Of a DNA stretch of 64,000 bases, positions 32,250 to 46,500 are shown piece after piece. Source of the stretch: Symbiodinium natans (lineage: Eukaryota > Sar > Dinophyceae > Suessiales > Symbiodiniaceae); assembly GCA_905221605.1 (NCBI GenBank), contig CAJNDS010002707.1:97501-161500 (forward strand), in the 5' to 3' direction. Below the pieces are notes generated by a model, which saw only the letters and a list, made by a program, of their open reading frames with translations, had not been told where the DNA came from and made no database searches. Numbering within the stretch: position 1 is the stretch's first letter; every line of letters starts with the position of its first letter. The position numbers and the translations under genes are program-made.

Positions 32250-34140
32250 GGTTTCTTTTCTGAGCCCAAAAGGATCTTTAAGAGGATGCCCCTTATGACC
32301 GACGTCATCAACTACTTGAGCAAGAGCTCTACGTTACGCTGCAGCTTCCCAAATGCTGGGCAACGGATTGGTAGAGCTGCTGAGACTATGGCTCTCTGGG
32401 CAGGATGTCTCTCGATGTTATGTGTACGAATCGGGTCCCGAGTTGGATCAACCCCGCGTATGTGCGCTTTTGGCTTCCACTGGTCCTGTGAAACGTTCAT
32501 CCGTTCGGGTGATACCACCAGCGATTCTCGGCAGTCAGGATGGCTGCCTGCTCTTGCCGATGAAGCGGCCACCACCATGCCACGTGCAAGTGGTACGATT
32601 GCTGCAGCTCTCGGAGCAATTGATGTGGAACTTAAGCTGAACCCCCAACTTGAACCCCAACATACCCTAATCTAAACGCTATTCATTCTTGATTTGGAGC
32701 TTCTTCATGGTGGCCGCAGACTTCTGCGCTTTGAGGAAAGCGCACGGAAGCGCCACAAAGATAATTAACGTAGGGCCCAGAGGCCGGCTGCCAAGCCCCC
32801 AAACACAAACCCGACAAATCAGCCCCATCAAACCCTGTAAACTTTGGATGCTCCCCCTTAGTCTAGCAGTCCTGAATGGAGATTAGAACAGGGGGGGGGG
32901 GGGGGTACTAGAATCCCTAGTAAGGACGGTGAGTATAAGGGGGAAACATCCCAATCAAACTCCTAAAAGCATTAAGTGAGGACTTGAAGGCACTCTCTAA
33001 CACTGCGAGACTCAAATCCCTTTTGGGACCGAGGCATCCCGACCAGATGCTTCTACATCCGGCCAAGCTTGCAGCGAGTATGGGCGGCCCCTCGACTTAG
33101 TAGCCTGCTTTGGGCAAACAGAGTCAGAGGCCAACCCGCCAAGCTTTGCACTGTGTTTAGGGTTTAGTAAGGGTTTAGGGCCGTTTGGGGTTTAGGGTTT
33201 AGGGTTCAGGGTTCAGGGTTTAGGGTTTAGGGTTTAGGGTGCTCGCCGCAGGTCCAGCCCATATTGGGCAACTCCGACATGGCTTGGCTTCCATTGGTCA
33301 TGGGCAACTCCAAGGTGGCCCCCGAATTCACTGGCGCATGCATCTCCGGGCATCAAAGCACGACGGTAGGCAACAGAATCAAGAAGAAGCCTAAGACCTA
33401 AGATATGTTCGAGAGGTGTGCAAAGCACTGTAAAGCTATGAGAAAAACATGGCTTTGAACGACACGCCTCGGCCTCTGCTGTTGCATTTGGTCAGCCGTA
33501 CTGTAATTAAGCCATTTCAGTCCTTCGTCGACTTGTTCGAGCTCACAATCTGCGAGCACGTGCATCTCTAATTAGTAAGCAGCAGCCAGTCTGACCCGGA
33601 GTTGTCAGTAGTCATACGAGAAGAGCAGGAGCAGGGATCAACGCTTGGCTTTGTGCTGGGATGGTTCGCCTGGAGAGGGGGGGTTTTGCCGCATGGGCAA
33701 TCGAGGGATCAACTGTGGCCGCCTTGGGGTCTGTTCGGCGTCGGATCTGCCGGCAGAATTGGCGCGAAGGGCAGCGGCAGCATGTCAGGTTCTGGCCCTA
33801 CAGGCTGCGGCAAGGGTGGCGGCCCCGCAGGCGGCGGCAAGGGTGGTGGCCCTGCGGCGGGCGGCGCCAAGGGCGCTGGTATTTCTGGCTGTAGCTGGGG
33901 CATCGGGGTCTCAGCTCCAGACTGGGGCCCGCCTGGCGAGATGAGCAATTACAGCGGAAGGCTGGACTGAAACAGAACTCTTACAGCCCTGGGCCCTGGG
34001 CGCTTCTACCACCTTTCGGAACCTGTAATCACAGGTTGAGTGCGACTCTACAGCGGGCTCCTAACCAGCTCAGCAAAATGAGCACGTTGCACAGTCCAGA
34101 TAAGTCCAGTAAATAACCCCATCCCGGAAAAGAGTCTGAT
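32250..34140. other. Intergenic or unassigned stretch, KIN17 5' side
   Basis: No gene can be supported. 32310-32680 is open in several frames on both strands without recognisable motifs. A short heptamer block lies at 33150-33240. The minus strand at 33948-33709 is Pro-rich (PPPLPPPAGPPPLP), with a Gly-rich plus-strand shadow. Confidence 0.4.
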
Positions 34141-34274
34141 TCATGCTCAGAGCCTTCTTCGACCGCGCTTGTGGTAGCCAGGTGCGGAGGCACCAACCTC
34201 GGGTCATCAGGGATGACTTTTCCACCTGCAAGAAGGAAAGGAATGTTTCAAGCTCCTTTTCATACAGGTCTCAG

Positions 34275-34480
34275 TCATGTCGGCCTAAGTTCAGGCTTGA
34301 CTTTCTCGCCGTGCTGACGCAGCCCTGCTTGCTGAGATCTCGGCAGCTCTGGCGCGGCAGAAGCTGGCGCCAAGGGCGGCGCCTTTGGCGGAGCCTTTGG
34401 CGAAGGCCCTGGAGGCAGGGGCGTTGCCGGAGGCCGCACCTGTCCAGGCCGCTGACACTGCTTTCGCATTCGCGCTGGAG
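34275..34480 (-). CDS. Candidate proline/alanine-rich exon
   Basis: The minus strand reads RPPATPLPPGPSPKAPPKAP and further Pro/Ala sequence. Together with the Pro-rich stretch at 33.7-33.95 kb it may be a low-complexity 3' end of the helical-repeat gene or a separate gene. There is no family match, and splice sites are not fixed. Confidence 0.3.
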
Positions 34481-34881
34481 ATGCAGGGACGTACTGTGTG
34501 TTGCCGGGAAGTGCCGACCCAACACAGAGAACACAGAGTGCAAAAAAGCCAACAGCGCATATCCCAAAGCAAAGAATCCTACAAAGAGCCGCCTTGCGGA
34601 AGTGCTGAAGCAGGCACGCGGCATCGGCTTTGCGGAGAGACGCAGGGGAAAGGCGGGACTGCGACATCCGGTCCCGGAAGCGAGCCCAGCTGAGGCCGGG
34701 TTCCTTACATCGGGCATATGAAAAAACACAAAACCATAGAAAAAAACCATTCAACCCCACATAACACCGCATGAACGACCCCCAGCAATATACCCGAACA
34801 GTGGCCTCATGCAGCCTCAAGCTGACTTCACAAGTCAAAAGGCCCTGCGACACTTCCCCCCCAAAGCACTGGAAACCGTAT

Positions 34882-37382
34882 TTAAAAAAACGCCCACTTG
34901 CTCCCCCAAGGCTCCAGGAGTGCCAAGTCCTCCGCGAGCTCCGCCCGGCGCTTCGCCAAGGCCAGCAGCTTGCTGCTGCAGGAGGCGGTGCTTCCCTTCT
35001 CGTAGGCGAGGAACTTCACCCAGGAGTCGTCAGTGGTTGCCACCATCTCCTGGAGCTGGTCGTCGGAGGCCTCCAGCCCCTCAATGACTGCCTGCATGTC
35101 CTTTGCAGGGGTGCTCTCTGAGGCCGGCATGCAAGGAAAAAATCAGAACTCTTTGCAAACCGGCTGGCCTCCCAAGCAACGTTCCATGCAAGCATCTGCT
35201 TGCGCATGGACAGCAAAAGTACCACCTTCGCCTGAGGTGTGGCAGCTGGCGACTGGACGGAGTCAAGGACAAGGACTGCAGAACTGCCTGGAGCCTCTAA
35301 TTGAGAGGACCACCTGTCTCGGCCACAATAAGCTAAGTGATGGTCTTCAGCGAACCTGTGAAACAATGCAAAGGTGCAAACAACAAATGAAGCAGCGCCT
35401 GGGGCTTCTGCAACCACTTCTCCACCCTCTGCCGTAAGGAGACCTGCAATTCTGCCTTCTGCTTCCTCTTCTCCTCCTGCTTCTCCTTCCATGCAGAGTC
35501 CTGCACATCTTCGTCCTGGTCTTCGCCCTCGTCGATCTCCACTCCGAAGAGCGCAAGCAGCCCATTCAGGATGTCCTCACCCTGCAGCAAGAGCAGGGCC
35601 GGAAGATCCCCCTTGGCCAGCTGGAACTTCTTCAGCTGGAGGTTGGTCCTCTGCTGCTCCTTGCCTGTGAACATGACCTCTTTGAGCTTCTGGAAGAGCC
35701 ACTTGGGCTCAATCTGCATGAAGGTCTGAATCCGTTGTAAGCTGGAGCAGGTCATTAAGGACTCAAGGATCTTGGCATCGAAGATGAAGCCCTGCTGGCG
35801 CCCAGCACGCTGGATCTGCTCACTGCACATCACCAAGAGGCTGCCGCAAAGCAGCGGGAAGCCATCGTCATGATCAGCCAGCTGCTCGGGTGAAGCGTGT
35901 GCGTGGATCATGGACTGCAGATGGGGCCCCAAGTCGGCCAGCTGGAACTGCCGCAGCGATGTCCAGTAGGTGCTGGCCATCTCCTCTCCGAACGTGACGT
36001 GTGACAAATGTAACATTGGATCGCGGAGAAAAAAACCAACACGTGCCGCAACCAAGCGAATTCTGCACTAAAATGGGTACACCAGAAAGTGCTGCACTTC
36101 TGCTAAACCAGAGGCGTTTCAGCCTCAGTATAGTTGGGCCTTCTCGCCATCGACCTTATAAGCTGATCAATGGACTGTAAAGTCTCGAAAACCCAAAACC
36201 CCTAAACCCCTAAACCCCTAAACCCTAAACCCTAAACCCTAAACCCCAAACCCGAACGTGGCTCCCTCAGTCCTTGTCCAGCGTGTGCTTGACTGCGTGC
36301 CAAAGGGGCTCCAGGCCCTGGCAAAACTGCCAAGAGAAGAGCTTTCTGATGCTGGAAGATATATAGGGTTTAGGGTTTAAAGGGGTAGATATATATGTAT
36401 ATATATATATATATGAGATTTGGGGTTGAGGCCGTTGAAAGGCATAGAGTATCTGCTATCCCCCTGGCTTGATAGAGGCACTGGATAGACAGTGGCTTTG
36501 TGAGCCATTGCTAAAAGTCTGAAGAGGAAGAACGAAGTTGTCTGCACCCTGACTATAGACGGCACTGAATCGGAGCTACTCGAAGTTAACTTCGACTCTA
36601 CCCAGAGAGCCCAATACCCCTTGATTGAGGAATATACCGTAATTTATGATTTAAGGTCTATTCCTTCATTAAGGGGTATTGGGCTATACATGCTATACTG
36701 AGTCAAATGGCCGTGCAGGCCGCGCACCTGCACGCGACCGGAGAGTCGAACCAGCATCCGAACAAACGTTTTCAGCCCAACGCCTGGCAGGCCACAGCGT
36801 GACACTGGGTTTAGGGTTTAGGATTTAGGGTTTAGGTTTTCGGGTTTAGGGTTTAGGGAGGGGTCTATGGCGCTGTCACATCCTGCAGCAAAGTTGCGCT
36901 TCGCAAGAGCACCTTCTTTTGTGAGCAGGTCCTTGAGGTCTTTCGATTCGAGTGTGTTGAGAAGGACATCCAGGTGGTCGGCGTCCATGCTTCTGATGGC
37001 GCCGGCGTTCTTGCGCGTGGCCGACTCTCTGACCAGCTTCCGAATGTCCCGCAGAGTGCTTGCCAGGCTGCCCGGGGGCTTAAGTCCTTTTCGCAACTTA
37101 CCTGGGGGCTTCCGAAACTAGGGGTACCTCATTGGGGTTCGTTTTATAAGGGATCCTACTTGTTTGGGAGTTGATATTTTAAGGGGCACCTTTTTTCGTA
37201 CACCCCCACCTAGCATGTCTGGCTGGGTCTTTGGTTGGATTGCAATCAACAGCGGCTGCAACGCCAGGCGGATGCCGAGGCAACGCATCCCGTGCTCTGA
37301 GTCCAGAACTCCCTCCTGCAAAGCCACTGTGGCAAGCGGCACAATATGGGTAGTCCTCTAAGTTTTGTGGCTCTTTGTTTTG

Positions 37383-37469
<87 letters not shown>

Positions 37470-37492
37470 ACATATAAATATATATATATATG

Positions 37493-37523
<31 letters not shown>

Positions 37524-40500
37524 GTATACAATATATATATATATATACACATATATCGATCTTTGTATGCATATATATATATATACTTTTTTAGTTTGTG
37601 GGGGGGGTGCCCCAAAAAAGAACATCTTTGAGGACTGAAGCACAATCTCCAGGGGTTCCTTGTCCAGGCACAAGATGGTGCACATTGTGAGCAGCCGTGG
37701 GAAGAAGGTGTCTTCGCTGATGTCTTCGTAAAGCTTCTTCATTTGCTTGAAGATGGGCTGAAAACCTCACAGGTCCTAAACGCCCTTCCCTCAACCCTAG
37801 ATGCTGCATAAGCTGGCACGCAGACGGAAGGTTTAGGGCTTACAGTAGGGTGCAGCCCATACTGCACAACGATCAACATGAGGACTGGTTCACTGGTTCT
37901 ATTCAAGACGCTTTCCAGCGAACATTGCCCTAAGTACTCCACGACGAAGGTTGAATCTTCAGAATACGCAAGAATCTTCTCCACCTCTGCAACCACTGCC
38001 TTCCCCAAGGGCTGGAAAGGCCTGAGGCTGCTCTGGGGCACAGGGCGCGTTTTCAGCTGTTTCTTGTGCGCTGCAACGAAGTACTTGATGCTGGTTCTCA
38101 AAAAAACAAACGGCGAAGAGTTGGTAAAAAAAAAAAAAAAAAAAAAACAAGCTGTGAGCTGCTGACAGGCTGTTGGTCTCATTCGTCTCGTCGAGAACTG
38201 CGCAGAGCCACTCTGCCGAGTTGCCCCCATCCTTGGCTGTTCACTCCGAGGTGGCTCATCGTACTGTGCCGGGCTGCCGACAGTTGCACCAAGACATGCC
38301 AGCAATGTGGGACACGCTCTGTGGATGCCAATAATCATAGTAACAATGATGGTAGTAATCATCCTCATAAAAAAACCTAACAATAATCAGAATAATAATA
38401 GCCGTATCAATAAGAACCATAGCAGTGACAAAATTATACGAAAGATGCTACTAATGCGACTACTAATAGTAACAATGTGAATAGGCCCAAGAGTCTTGGG
38501 CCAGGCTCCATGGCTTCGCCAGGACTGGCTCGTGCCTCGGTTCGCCCGATTTGGCCCGCAACAAAAGGAGAACAATCATCGCGAGAAAGCGCGTAAAATA
38601 ATGGTGTTGTCGGCGTGCGAATCACTCGAAACGGTGCAAATACCGACGCAATCTGTCAGCCTGTTACCTTCCGTGATATGGCACGATGCAACAACACTTC
38701 ACCAATGTCATCGGCATGTAACCCACACGAAGCACTCCGCATGTCCGACCCACATTTGCTTTATGTTGCTCCTGACCTATATACTACAGAGCATTACAGC
38801 GCTGAGAGCCGTAACTCTCTGCCTGATTGATGTGCGTTTTTTTTTCGGCTAGTGGCTCTTGAAAACACTTAAGACGTGTGTTTCATGTCGAAAACGGTGG
38901 ATCGTTGGGGCGGAAGCAACTCAAATAGATGGCTCCGAAATCGAGGTGAACCGGCAGCATCCCCAAAACCATACACCCTTCGAAACGGCGGCGCCGTGAC
39001 AGGACAGCTTGCTCTTGCAGCCCAAATGCGCGAGGGCCTGGAGCTTGTCCGTGAGGAACTGCTGGAGCCTCAGAATCCCCGGCTTGTCTTCAAGGAGATG
39101 CTGGAGGTTCGAGTTCACGCCAGAGCGCAAGCTCAAGTCGATGGCCGTCAGGATCACAGCTTCATCGCTCTCATAGCTCTGACACCTCTGTGCAGCGACC
39201 TTCAGCTGCGGCCGCAGGTCCTTCAGCGTCGTCTCCTGCAGCACCTGGGCGACTTCCGCCTTGAGCTGATTGTCCTCAATCAGAGGGTTCAGCGCCTTGT
39301 CACGCGCCTTGGCCCAAATGGCTTCCAACGGCGACCTCGGTCTGTGCCGGTGGTCATCAGACTAGAGGACGATCGACAGCCAACTTCGTGACTCCACTAC
39401 TAGCAATGGGACCAAGAGCGAGGCAGAGGTGCAACCGCGACAGTGACGGCATGTCGTACAGCAACAACTACAGTATCGCAGAAGTCAAAGCCGACAGTGG
39501 GCAACTCAAAAGAAACCATGACGGATGTTCAAGCAGACCTGCCACCGGAAAGCATACGTAAGCCTACGAAAGAAGCAGAGAAACACAAAGCCGGGTGGCA
39601 GGTCATCCGCTTCCACCTTCCTGAGCAGTGTCGTCAGCAGCGCCCACGCGGCTGAAAGATCGCCTTCCCAGGGTTTAGGGTTGGGACGTGGGCAGAGGGC
39701 AGCGTGGCAGGGAGGCAGCTGCTTTGGGAAATGTCGACCGGAACTTCCAGACACTTTCCCGAACTTTCTCCCCCCTCTGACCTTCAAGCAAGCCAGAAAG
39801 CATCGAGGGCAAAGCCGAGAGATCGAACGAGCTCGAGGAGGAGGCTAGGAGTTTCGCAATGCCCGGCACGTCGTAGCCGGCGTCTTCCAGCTTGCCCAAG
39901 ACTGGGAAGCTTGAAGTGGCCAGCAGGATGGCCCCATCCATGTCCAGATTCCTCTTGAAAAGCTCAAGGGTCTCTTCTGGCTCCCGGAAGACGTCGGCAC
40001 ATGCCTTCCGCAAGTCGGCTGCCGTTGCTTGCTGCAGCATGCAATGAACGCAAAAGCGCCCCTGGCGCCCTAGGCGTGCTTCGAAGGCATCCTCCAGGCT
40101 CAGGAGCCCAACCTTCAGCATCAACACAAGCAGCTCTTCCCAGGACTCCAGGCGGAAGGACGCCTCCGCGAGCGCGGCCTGCTTGAGGCGGCGCAGGAGC
40201 GCGGGCACGCGGCGGAGGAAGCTCCTCTCCGAGAGCTTCATCAAGGCTTCCTTGACACCGAGCTGGCTTTCCAGAAGGGAGGAGAGCCACTTCACCACGG
40301 CCACCCAGAGAGGTTCCAACAGGGACCTCAGCTGCAACTAACGGGGCCCAACAGAATCACGGCAGTCATCTTGGACTTTTGCATGCTGCTCCATTGACTT
40401 CAGGCTTTGGGGATGGGGGAAAGATGCTCCATCCCCCCAGAGATCACCTAGATTTGGCCAAAGGAGTTCTGGCTGGTTCAGAAGCTCAGAAAGAAGTTCA

Positions 40501-43500
40501 GCCAAGGGGCGCCTGCTCCTCAGTGAGACTCTTGAGAAGCTGCAGCACCATGGCCCAAGGATCTTGAACCAGCTCCCTTAGCTTCTCCATCAAGGCATCC
40601 GGGGTAGTCAGCAGGGGCTGCTGGGACCTCAGCACCCTGGCGCTCGCAACGAGGCACTTGGCATTCAAGAATGGGCGAACCTCCTTGGGGAGGACCAGGC
40701 TGGACTCTTCCATCGACTTGGCGATGGCCCTTGTGAGGGCCAGCTCCGCGCCCAGCTCCGCGCTTTTGTCCAGAACCCTCCGCAGAAGCTTCGCGACCTC
40801 GTCCCAGTCTTGTTGGCGGAGGAGCTCCAAAGCCTCGGTGCTGGTGAGAGGCATGATGGCCGACTCAAGGTCCAAGTTCGGCAGCCGCTCGTTCAGCTGC
40901 ATCTTCTTACAGAGCTCCTCCTCCACGTCAAGGAGGACCGTCTTCAAGATCACTGCGAGCAGATCTCGTTCCGACTTAACCGGCTGGTGATGGAGGACTT
41001 TCCGGAAAACCTGCTGCAGCTGGTCGACAGTGACCTTCTCCAGCTTCTCCGCGAGACTGGCGTCAGCATTGTCCTGCGTCTCTTCATCGCCCTCCCCATC
41101 CCTTGTGATCATCCTCCGTAGAAACTGTGCCATCACGCCCTTGCCAACATCGCCGTCCAGCAGCTGCGCGAGCCCCTTTCTCACAACTGGTTTGAAGAGC
41201 TCCATCCTCAAAAGCATTCGAGTCAGCAGCTACCGTGTCTCAGGTCAACTTTATGTCGCATAGCACTCCAACTGAGGCGGCGGCAGCTCTTTGGTCATAG
41301 GACCTCGGCGTGTGAGGAGTGTCTTATAGAGCGCCTAGGGTTTAGGGCAGTTTAGGGCTTCAGCTTCGTGCGCAACTTCCTAATCCCATACTGCGGCGAC
41401 CTCGGTTGGCCCCGGCCGGGTGTTCGGAGGCTTCACCGAAAACCCCTGCTGCCCCGCCTTGTGATTAGGTTTGGAGGATGGAGCACACCCAATTCTCATG
41501 CGAAGGGACCGGCGTTCGCGTGATTTCCCCAGCCGTCCCCTTCTCCCACCGACCCCCCAGAGCAAAGAGCGGCTGGCAAGCAACGAGGCAACACAACCAA
41601 GGGATTTTGCAGATTTTCAGGTTGGGGTCGTCCGACGAGGTCGGCGCGAAGCGCGTTCAATTAGGGTTTCGTTCATTCGCTTTTGGGGGGGGGGGGGGGG
41701 AGGGGGCGGGGGCTCCTTTTTGTAAGGGATCCTATTCTCAAAAGTGGTACCTAAGCCTGAAGGAGACACGAGTTCGCCATGCTTGCTAGTTCCAGAATCC
41801 ACCAAGGAGCAGTTGAGCACTTTGAGCAGCAGGGACCAGGGCTCCTCCTGGAATAGCTTCGTCAGGCTCTGCCGCATATCGCCCGGGCTGCCCGTCCACT
41901 CGAGCAGCTTCTGCGATCGCAGCGTCTTTGCAATTGTAACTACGTGCTTCACCTGCAGTCTCTGCCCGAATTTCTCAGGGATGACGTCGCTCAGCTGCCC
42001 TGCAAGAGCCTGTGTGAGAACACGCTCCATGCTCGATGCGAGGAGCCGCCTCATGACAGGTTTCAGCTGGTCTTGCAGCTTGGAAGCGAGATCTTGAAGC
42101 TCCTCCACGGTGAGGCTCAGGATGACGGACGTCGAAGTCTCGCTGTCCATGCCTGAAACCGCATCAAGTTCGCTGGCGCAGAAGTGGGCGAGGCCGATCT
42201 TCAAGATCAGGAACACCAGCTGGTCCACCCTCTCTGGCTCGAAGTCCCGGAGAATGCAAACGACCTTCTGGGGGAAGTCAGTCTTGATGTCCACGCTTCG
42301 CAACTTCTCCACGAAGAACCCTCCGTTGGGAAGGATGCTTGAGACGGCGGCAGCCCACAAAGTCGGAAGGACACGCCTTGGATGAGGTCTCCCAACCCCA
42401 CATCCTACACCCAACAACCCAACAGCAGCACCTTGAGGCCCCGGCTCGAGCCCTCCCTCCTCTCGGAGGAGGCAGAGGAGCATGTCCAGAACCTGCCGCG
42501 GCTGCCAGGCCTGCATGAAGGCCTCGGCAGCCTCGGCGGCCTGGCCACCGGAGCGCGAGGAATCCGGAAACGAAGCCCAAACCCCCCCCCCCCCCCCCCA
42601 ACAAAAAATGTTGACATGGATGTAGATCTCGATATGGCTACAGATATACATATAGATAGATACATAGATAAAACTACGAGTCGGAGCGTACGCGCCTAAA
42701 TCCCCTAACACCCCGAACACGGCCCCCAAAGGCCGTCAAACATCCTACAAGCCGAACCCACCCACTCACTACCCGGGACGCCCCAGAGCCACCTCCACAA
42801 GTGCCTCGAGGCCCTCAGACCGCTGCGTGCCTCAAAGTGCTATTCACTATTTCTGCTGGGTTCGGGGAGCCTGAAAAAGCAAAGAAGGGTGTTGATATGT
42901 GTTGATGCACATGCTTCGTCTTCGGGTTCCCGGACCTAAGCCGTAAACCTGGGTGGAGTGCATGAACAGCCTAAGCCGGCCAATCCTCGCAAGCGGCCAC
43001 GAAAGCTGTCCGGGAAAAAAACAAAAAAACCTAAACCCTAAAAACCCCTACCAGTACCTGGCAGCTGCTGTACAAATAGGCAGCCATCTATGGGGGGGTC
43101 CCAAAAAAGAAAAGAGACCAACGGTTTAACGGCCACAGTAGCTCGAGAACCGTAAACCTTTAACTTAAACTTCACGCTTGGCAGTGTAACACAACGCAGC
43201 TCAAGCGGCGTTCTTGCCAGAGCGGGACGAGTTCATCTGCCTGCTCCTGGCAAATTGTGAAGGCGTTTTGCGTCGGAGGGGAAGGGGATGGGGAGGGGGA
43301 GGGAGCCAAGGAAGAGGGGCGGGGGTGGCGGAGGGGAGGGAAGGGGTTCCTTTGCGGCTTGGAAAGTCTTCCTGTGAGTCCATGTGCCCTACAGCGCCGT
43401 AGGACATCCCTTTAACGTGATACAACCCATAAAGCACCAGCGTAGACCCCTCCAAGACGACGCCAGAAAAGCCCTCCAAGCCCACTGCAACAGCAATTCA

Positions 43501-46500
43501 AGACTCCAAGACCATTCCAAGAGCACTCACAGGCCTCCCTATAACAATTGCACGAGCAAGCTTCGATTCGGGGCCGCGCGCGTGGCGCGGCGGGTTTTAC
43601 CTTCTGCCACTTGCTCTTTACGCTGGAACCCCCATACTGCTGACAGACTGTTTGGGGGAATCAAACTCTTCAGACTTTGGTTGCGGTCTGTTGTTGGTTA
43701 ACACCCTAGACCCTGAACCCTAAACCCGAAACCCTCGAGCCCAAACCCTAAACCCTAAACCCCAAAGCCCTTGCGGCCTTGCTCTTCGCGAAGACCCAGA
43801 GCTGGTCCTCTGTCTTCTGCTCCACGGACTGGCCGTCACCTGCCGCTTACTTTGAAAATGTCATTTTTTGTTGGCAGTGTTGGGGCTTTTATGTCTGATT
43901 TGTTGCTTCATGAAGGCCTGTCTACTCATTACAGGCGGCTCTATTACGGCTCTAATACACCTAACAACATGGAGGATAAAGGGCGCAGCCTCTGCCAGAG
44001 CCATTTTTTGAGCCCATGTTGTTCCCACCCTAACCACTTTAGGTTTTTGGGTTCTAGGTCTAGGTGAAACCTCAACCCCAGCCCATAATCCCTAAGTACG
44101 TAGGCCGGAAGCCCGTCGCACGTTGCCTGCGTCCCAGCGTTCGCCGGCCTGCGGGCTGGTGTTGGCCAGTGTGACGGGACAATGTATCTTTGGCACAGCA
44201 CAGCGTTCAAAAGTGCTGTTAACCGAGAGCTCATGCCCCGGCCTCGGTGCCATGGCCCAGGAAGACCTTTGCCAAGGACTTCACCTGCTCGTGCTGAAAG
44301 CAGATGGTGCCCATGTGCCAGGCCTCAAGGGAAGGAGGCAAGTCGGCTCCGTGACTATGAGGCAAACTTAAGACTAAAGCAAAGGGGCTGGAAGCTGCTC
44401 CAACATGCCGTTGACGAGCTCCTCCATGAAGCCTTTGGCCATCGCCGTGAGATCGGTGCCTCTTCTCAGCTTCCCAATCCTCTTGATGTTCTCGAGCGTC
44501 ACACAGTGTAGCAGCGGCTGCAGCTTCGGGCAGTCTTGAAGCAGCGTGAGCAGCGCACCCTTAGCAGAGCCGGGTGCGTCCAAACAGTGCGGCTTGGGGG
44601 TTTAGGGTTTGGGGCCCTTTTGGGGGCTTTCAGGGTCGTTTCGGGCTTCAAAGCTGGGCAGAGGGGAAGCGAGGTATTTGTACGTAGATGCGGGAATCTA
44701 CCAGGCACTCTTTCAAATGCTCTAAACATACAAGGCTGAAATATGCTGAAACTGTCGGAGAATCCTTCACCAAGAGGAGGCTCACGGTTGCCATTGCTCC
44801 GCACATACTTGACAGCTGTGGCACCGTCTTCACAGGGCGGAGGTCCCTCATCTCCTTCGCACTCCTTACCAGCTCCTGAAAGGGAAGGTCCTCCAGGTAC
44901 TGCGTCAGCTCTGCCGGTAGCCTCAAGCTCCTGAGGCCTTTGAGGCATTCTCTCCGGGCGTAATCCCAGAGGGGCTCCAGGACCATGAGCTCTTTGAGGT
45001 CCAAGTCCAGCAAGTGGAGAGCCAAGGGAATGGGATGCTTCAGCGTCTGGCCCAACCAAGTCAGCCCACCCTTGGCGATGCCCTGCGTGAAGAAGGTCCC
45101 GCTGCTCCGGCAGAGTAGCGCGACCTGCTCTTCGCTGAGTGCTTCGCCGATGGTCTGCTCCAGAACCTGCTTTTGGCCCACAAATATGAGGCGGATGCCC
45201 ATGTCTCCGCTGGCGACGGCCAGGCGAAGCCACTTCTTGGGATCTTGGAGCACGTCCCGCAGCTCCGAGAAGCTGTCCGCCTCAGGTCCAGAGTCCCCCC
45301 GCTTTCTCTTTTTTGGATCAGTCTTCAAAGGGTGCGCACCCTCTCTAAGTAAGGAAAGTTCGGAAACCCCCTCCCCCCCGAAGCTTACCACGTCGGAGCT
45401 GTCCGCCTGCTCCAAGAAGTCCAGGAGGCACTCCACAGCCGCCGACGCGTGGGGCTCCACCTCGACCTCCCGGACCATGGACCGCAAGGCTTCGGTGAAG
45501 ACCTCCAGCGCCAGGTGGTCGAAGCACGACGCCAGGGAGGACCTCCAGCCCTCCGAGAACCTTACTGTTGGTTGGTAGGGAATGAGGGATGAGGTACCTC
45601 ATATCCCCCTATATCTACCCTTAAAGGGATTATATAGGGTACCTCATTCCCTCATTCCCTGCTAACCAACCGCAAGGAACTCCGTGGACAACGCCTGCTC
45701 CAGGCGTGCAAGGCCCTGTGAGAGGCACTTCTTCGCGGAGCCCACATCGAGGCTCCGGCATCGGGAGAGCAGCCTAAGCTCGATGCAATCTACCCCATGT
45801 ACTTCTATACACAAGATATACCATTGCCCTGCATGATTCAATAGACAATAGATTCAATAGACAACAGACAAGAAGATGTCCGAGCCGCTCCGGCGACACG
45901 CCGAAGTTGGAACCGACGAAGCTGATCGGAACCAGCGATTGGTCCCAGAGCTCTTGCAACACCTGGGGGCCCCTAATGTAGTCCCCCACATAGGAGGATT
46001 CCCTTAGAATAAGGACCCCAATAAGGTACCCCTAGTTACGGAAACCCCCCACCTCAGTCGCGAGCTCTTGAAGCAAGCCCCGGAGCAGCCGGCAGATCAG
46101 CTGCATGAGCTGGAGCGGGATGTCCGGGTCGTTTGAGGTGGGCAAGCTGCCGCTTGCCTTGGCGGCATCTTTGAGGACGGTGGCCAGGCGATCTGAATGC
46201 CGGAACTTCCTGAGCTCCTCTTCCACTTTACCTCAACTGTTCTTGGACTTCCCCCCCTTGTCACTAACGAGCAGCCCCCCAAAAAAGAGGTTTGGACCAA
46301 AACTCAGTCATGACAACTTGCCAAAGAAGATGCTTGAGTGACTGGGCAGTGGCACCTTCAGCGTAGTGTTCAGGAGATCCAGGCCCTGGTCCACCAAGGC
46401 ACACCACAAGGAGTCCATAACGGAAGCCGGAACCAGGTCCTGCTGGAGGGGCATGCGGGGGTGGCGGGGGTTGGGGGGGGGGGGGGGGGGGGGGGGATGG

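Noticed and set aside
32208-32675. Plus-strand 155-codon ORF
   Set aside because: Two other frames are equally open in the same stretch, there are no motifs, and the orientation disagrees with the gene block.
33602-33970. Plus-strand glycine-rich 122-codon ORF
   Set aside because: It is the opposite-strand shadow of a Pro-rich minus-strand stretch and has no partner exons; neither strand has firm support.
45558-45780. Simple in-frame splice across the family 1 element at 45.6 kb
   Set aside because: With the most protein-like frames on both sides, no GT/GC donor and AG acceptor pair gave a consistent phase; a frame choice or sequencing error may be involved, so I left the boundary open.
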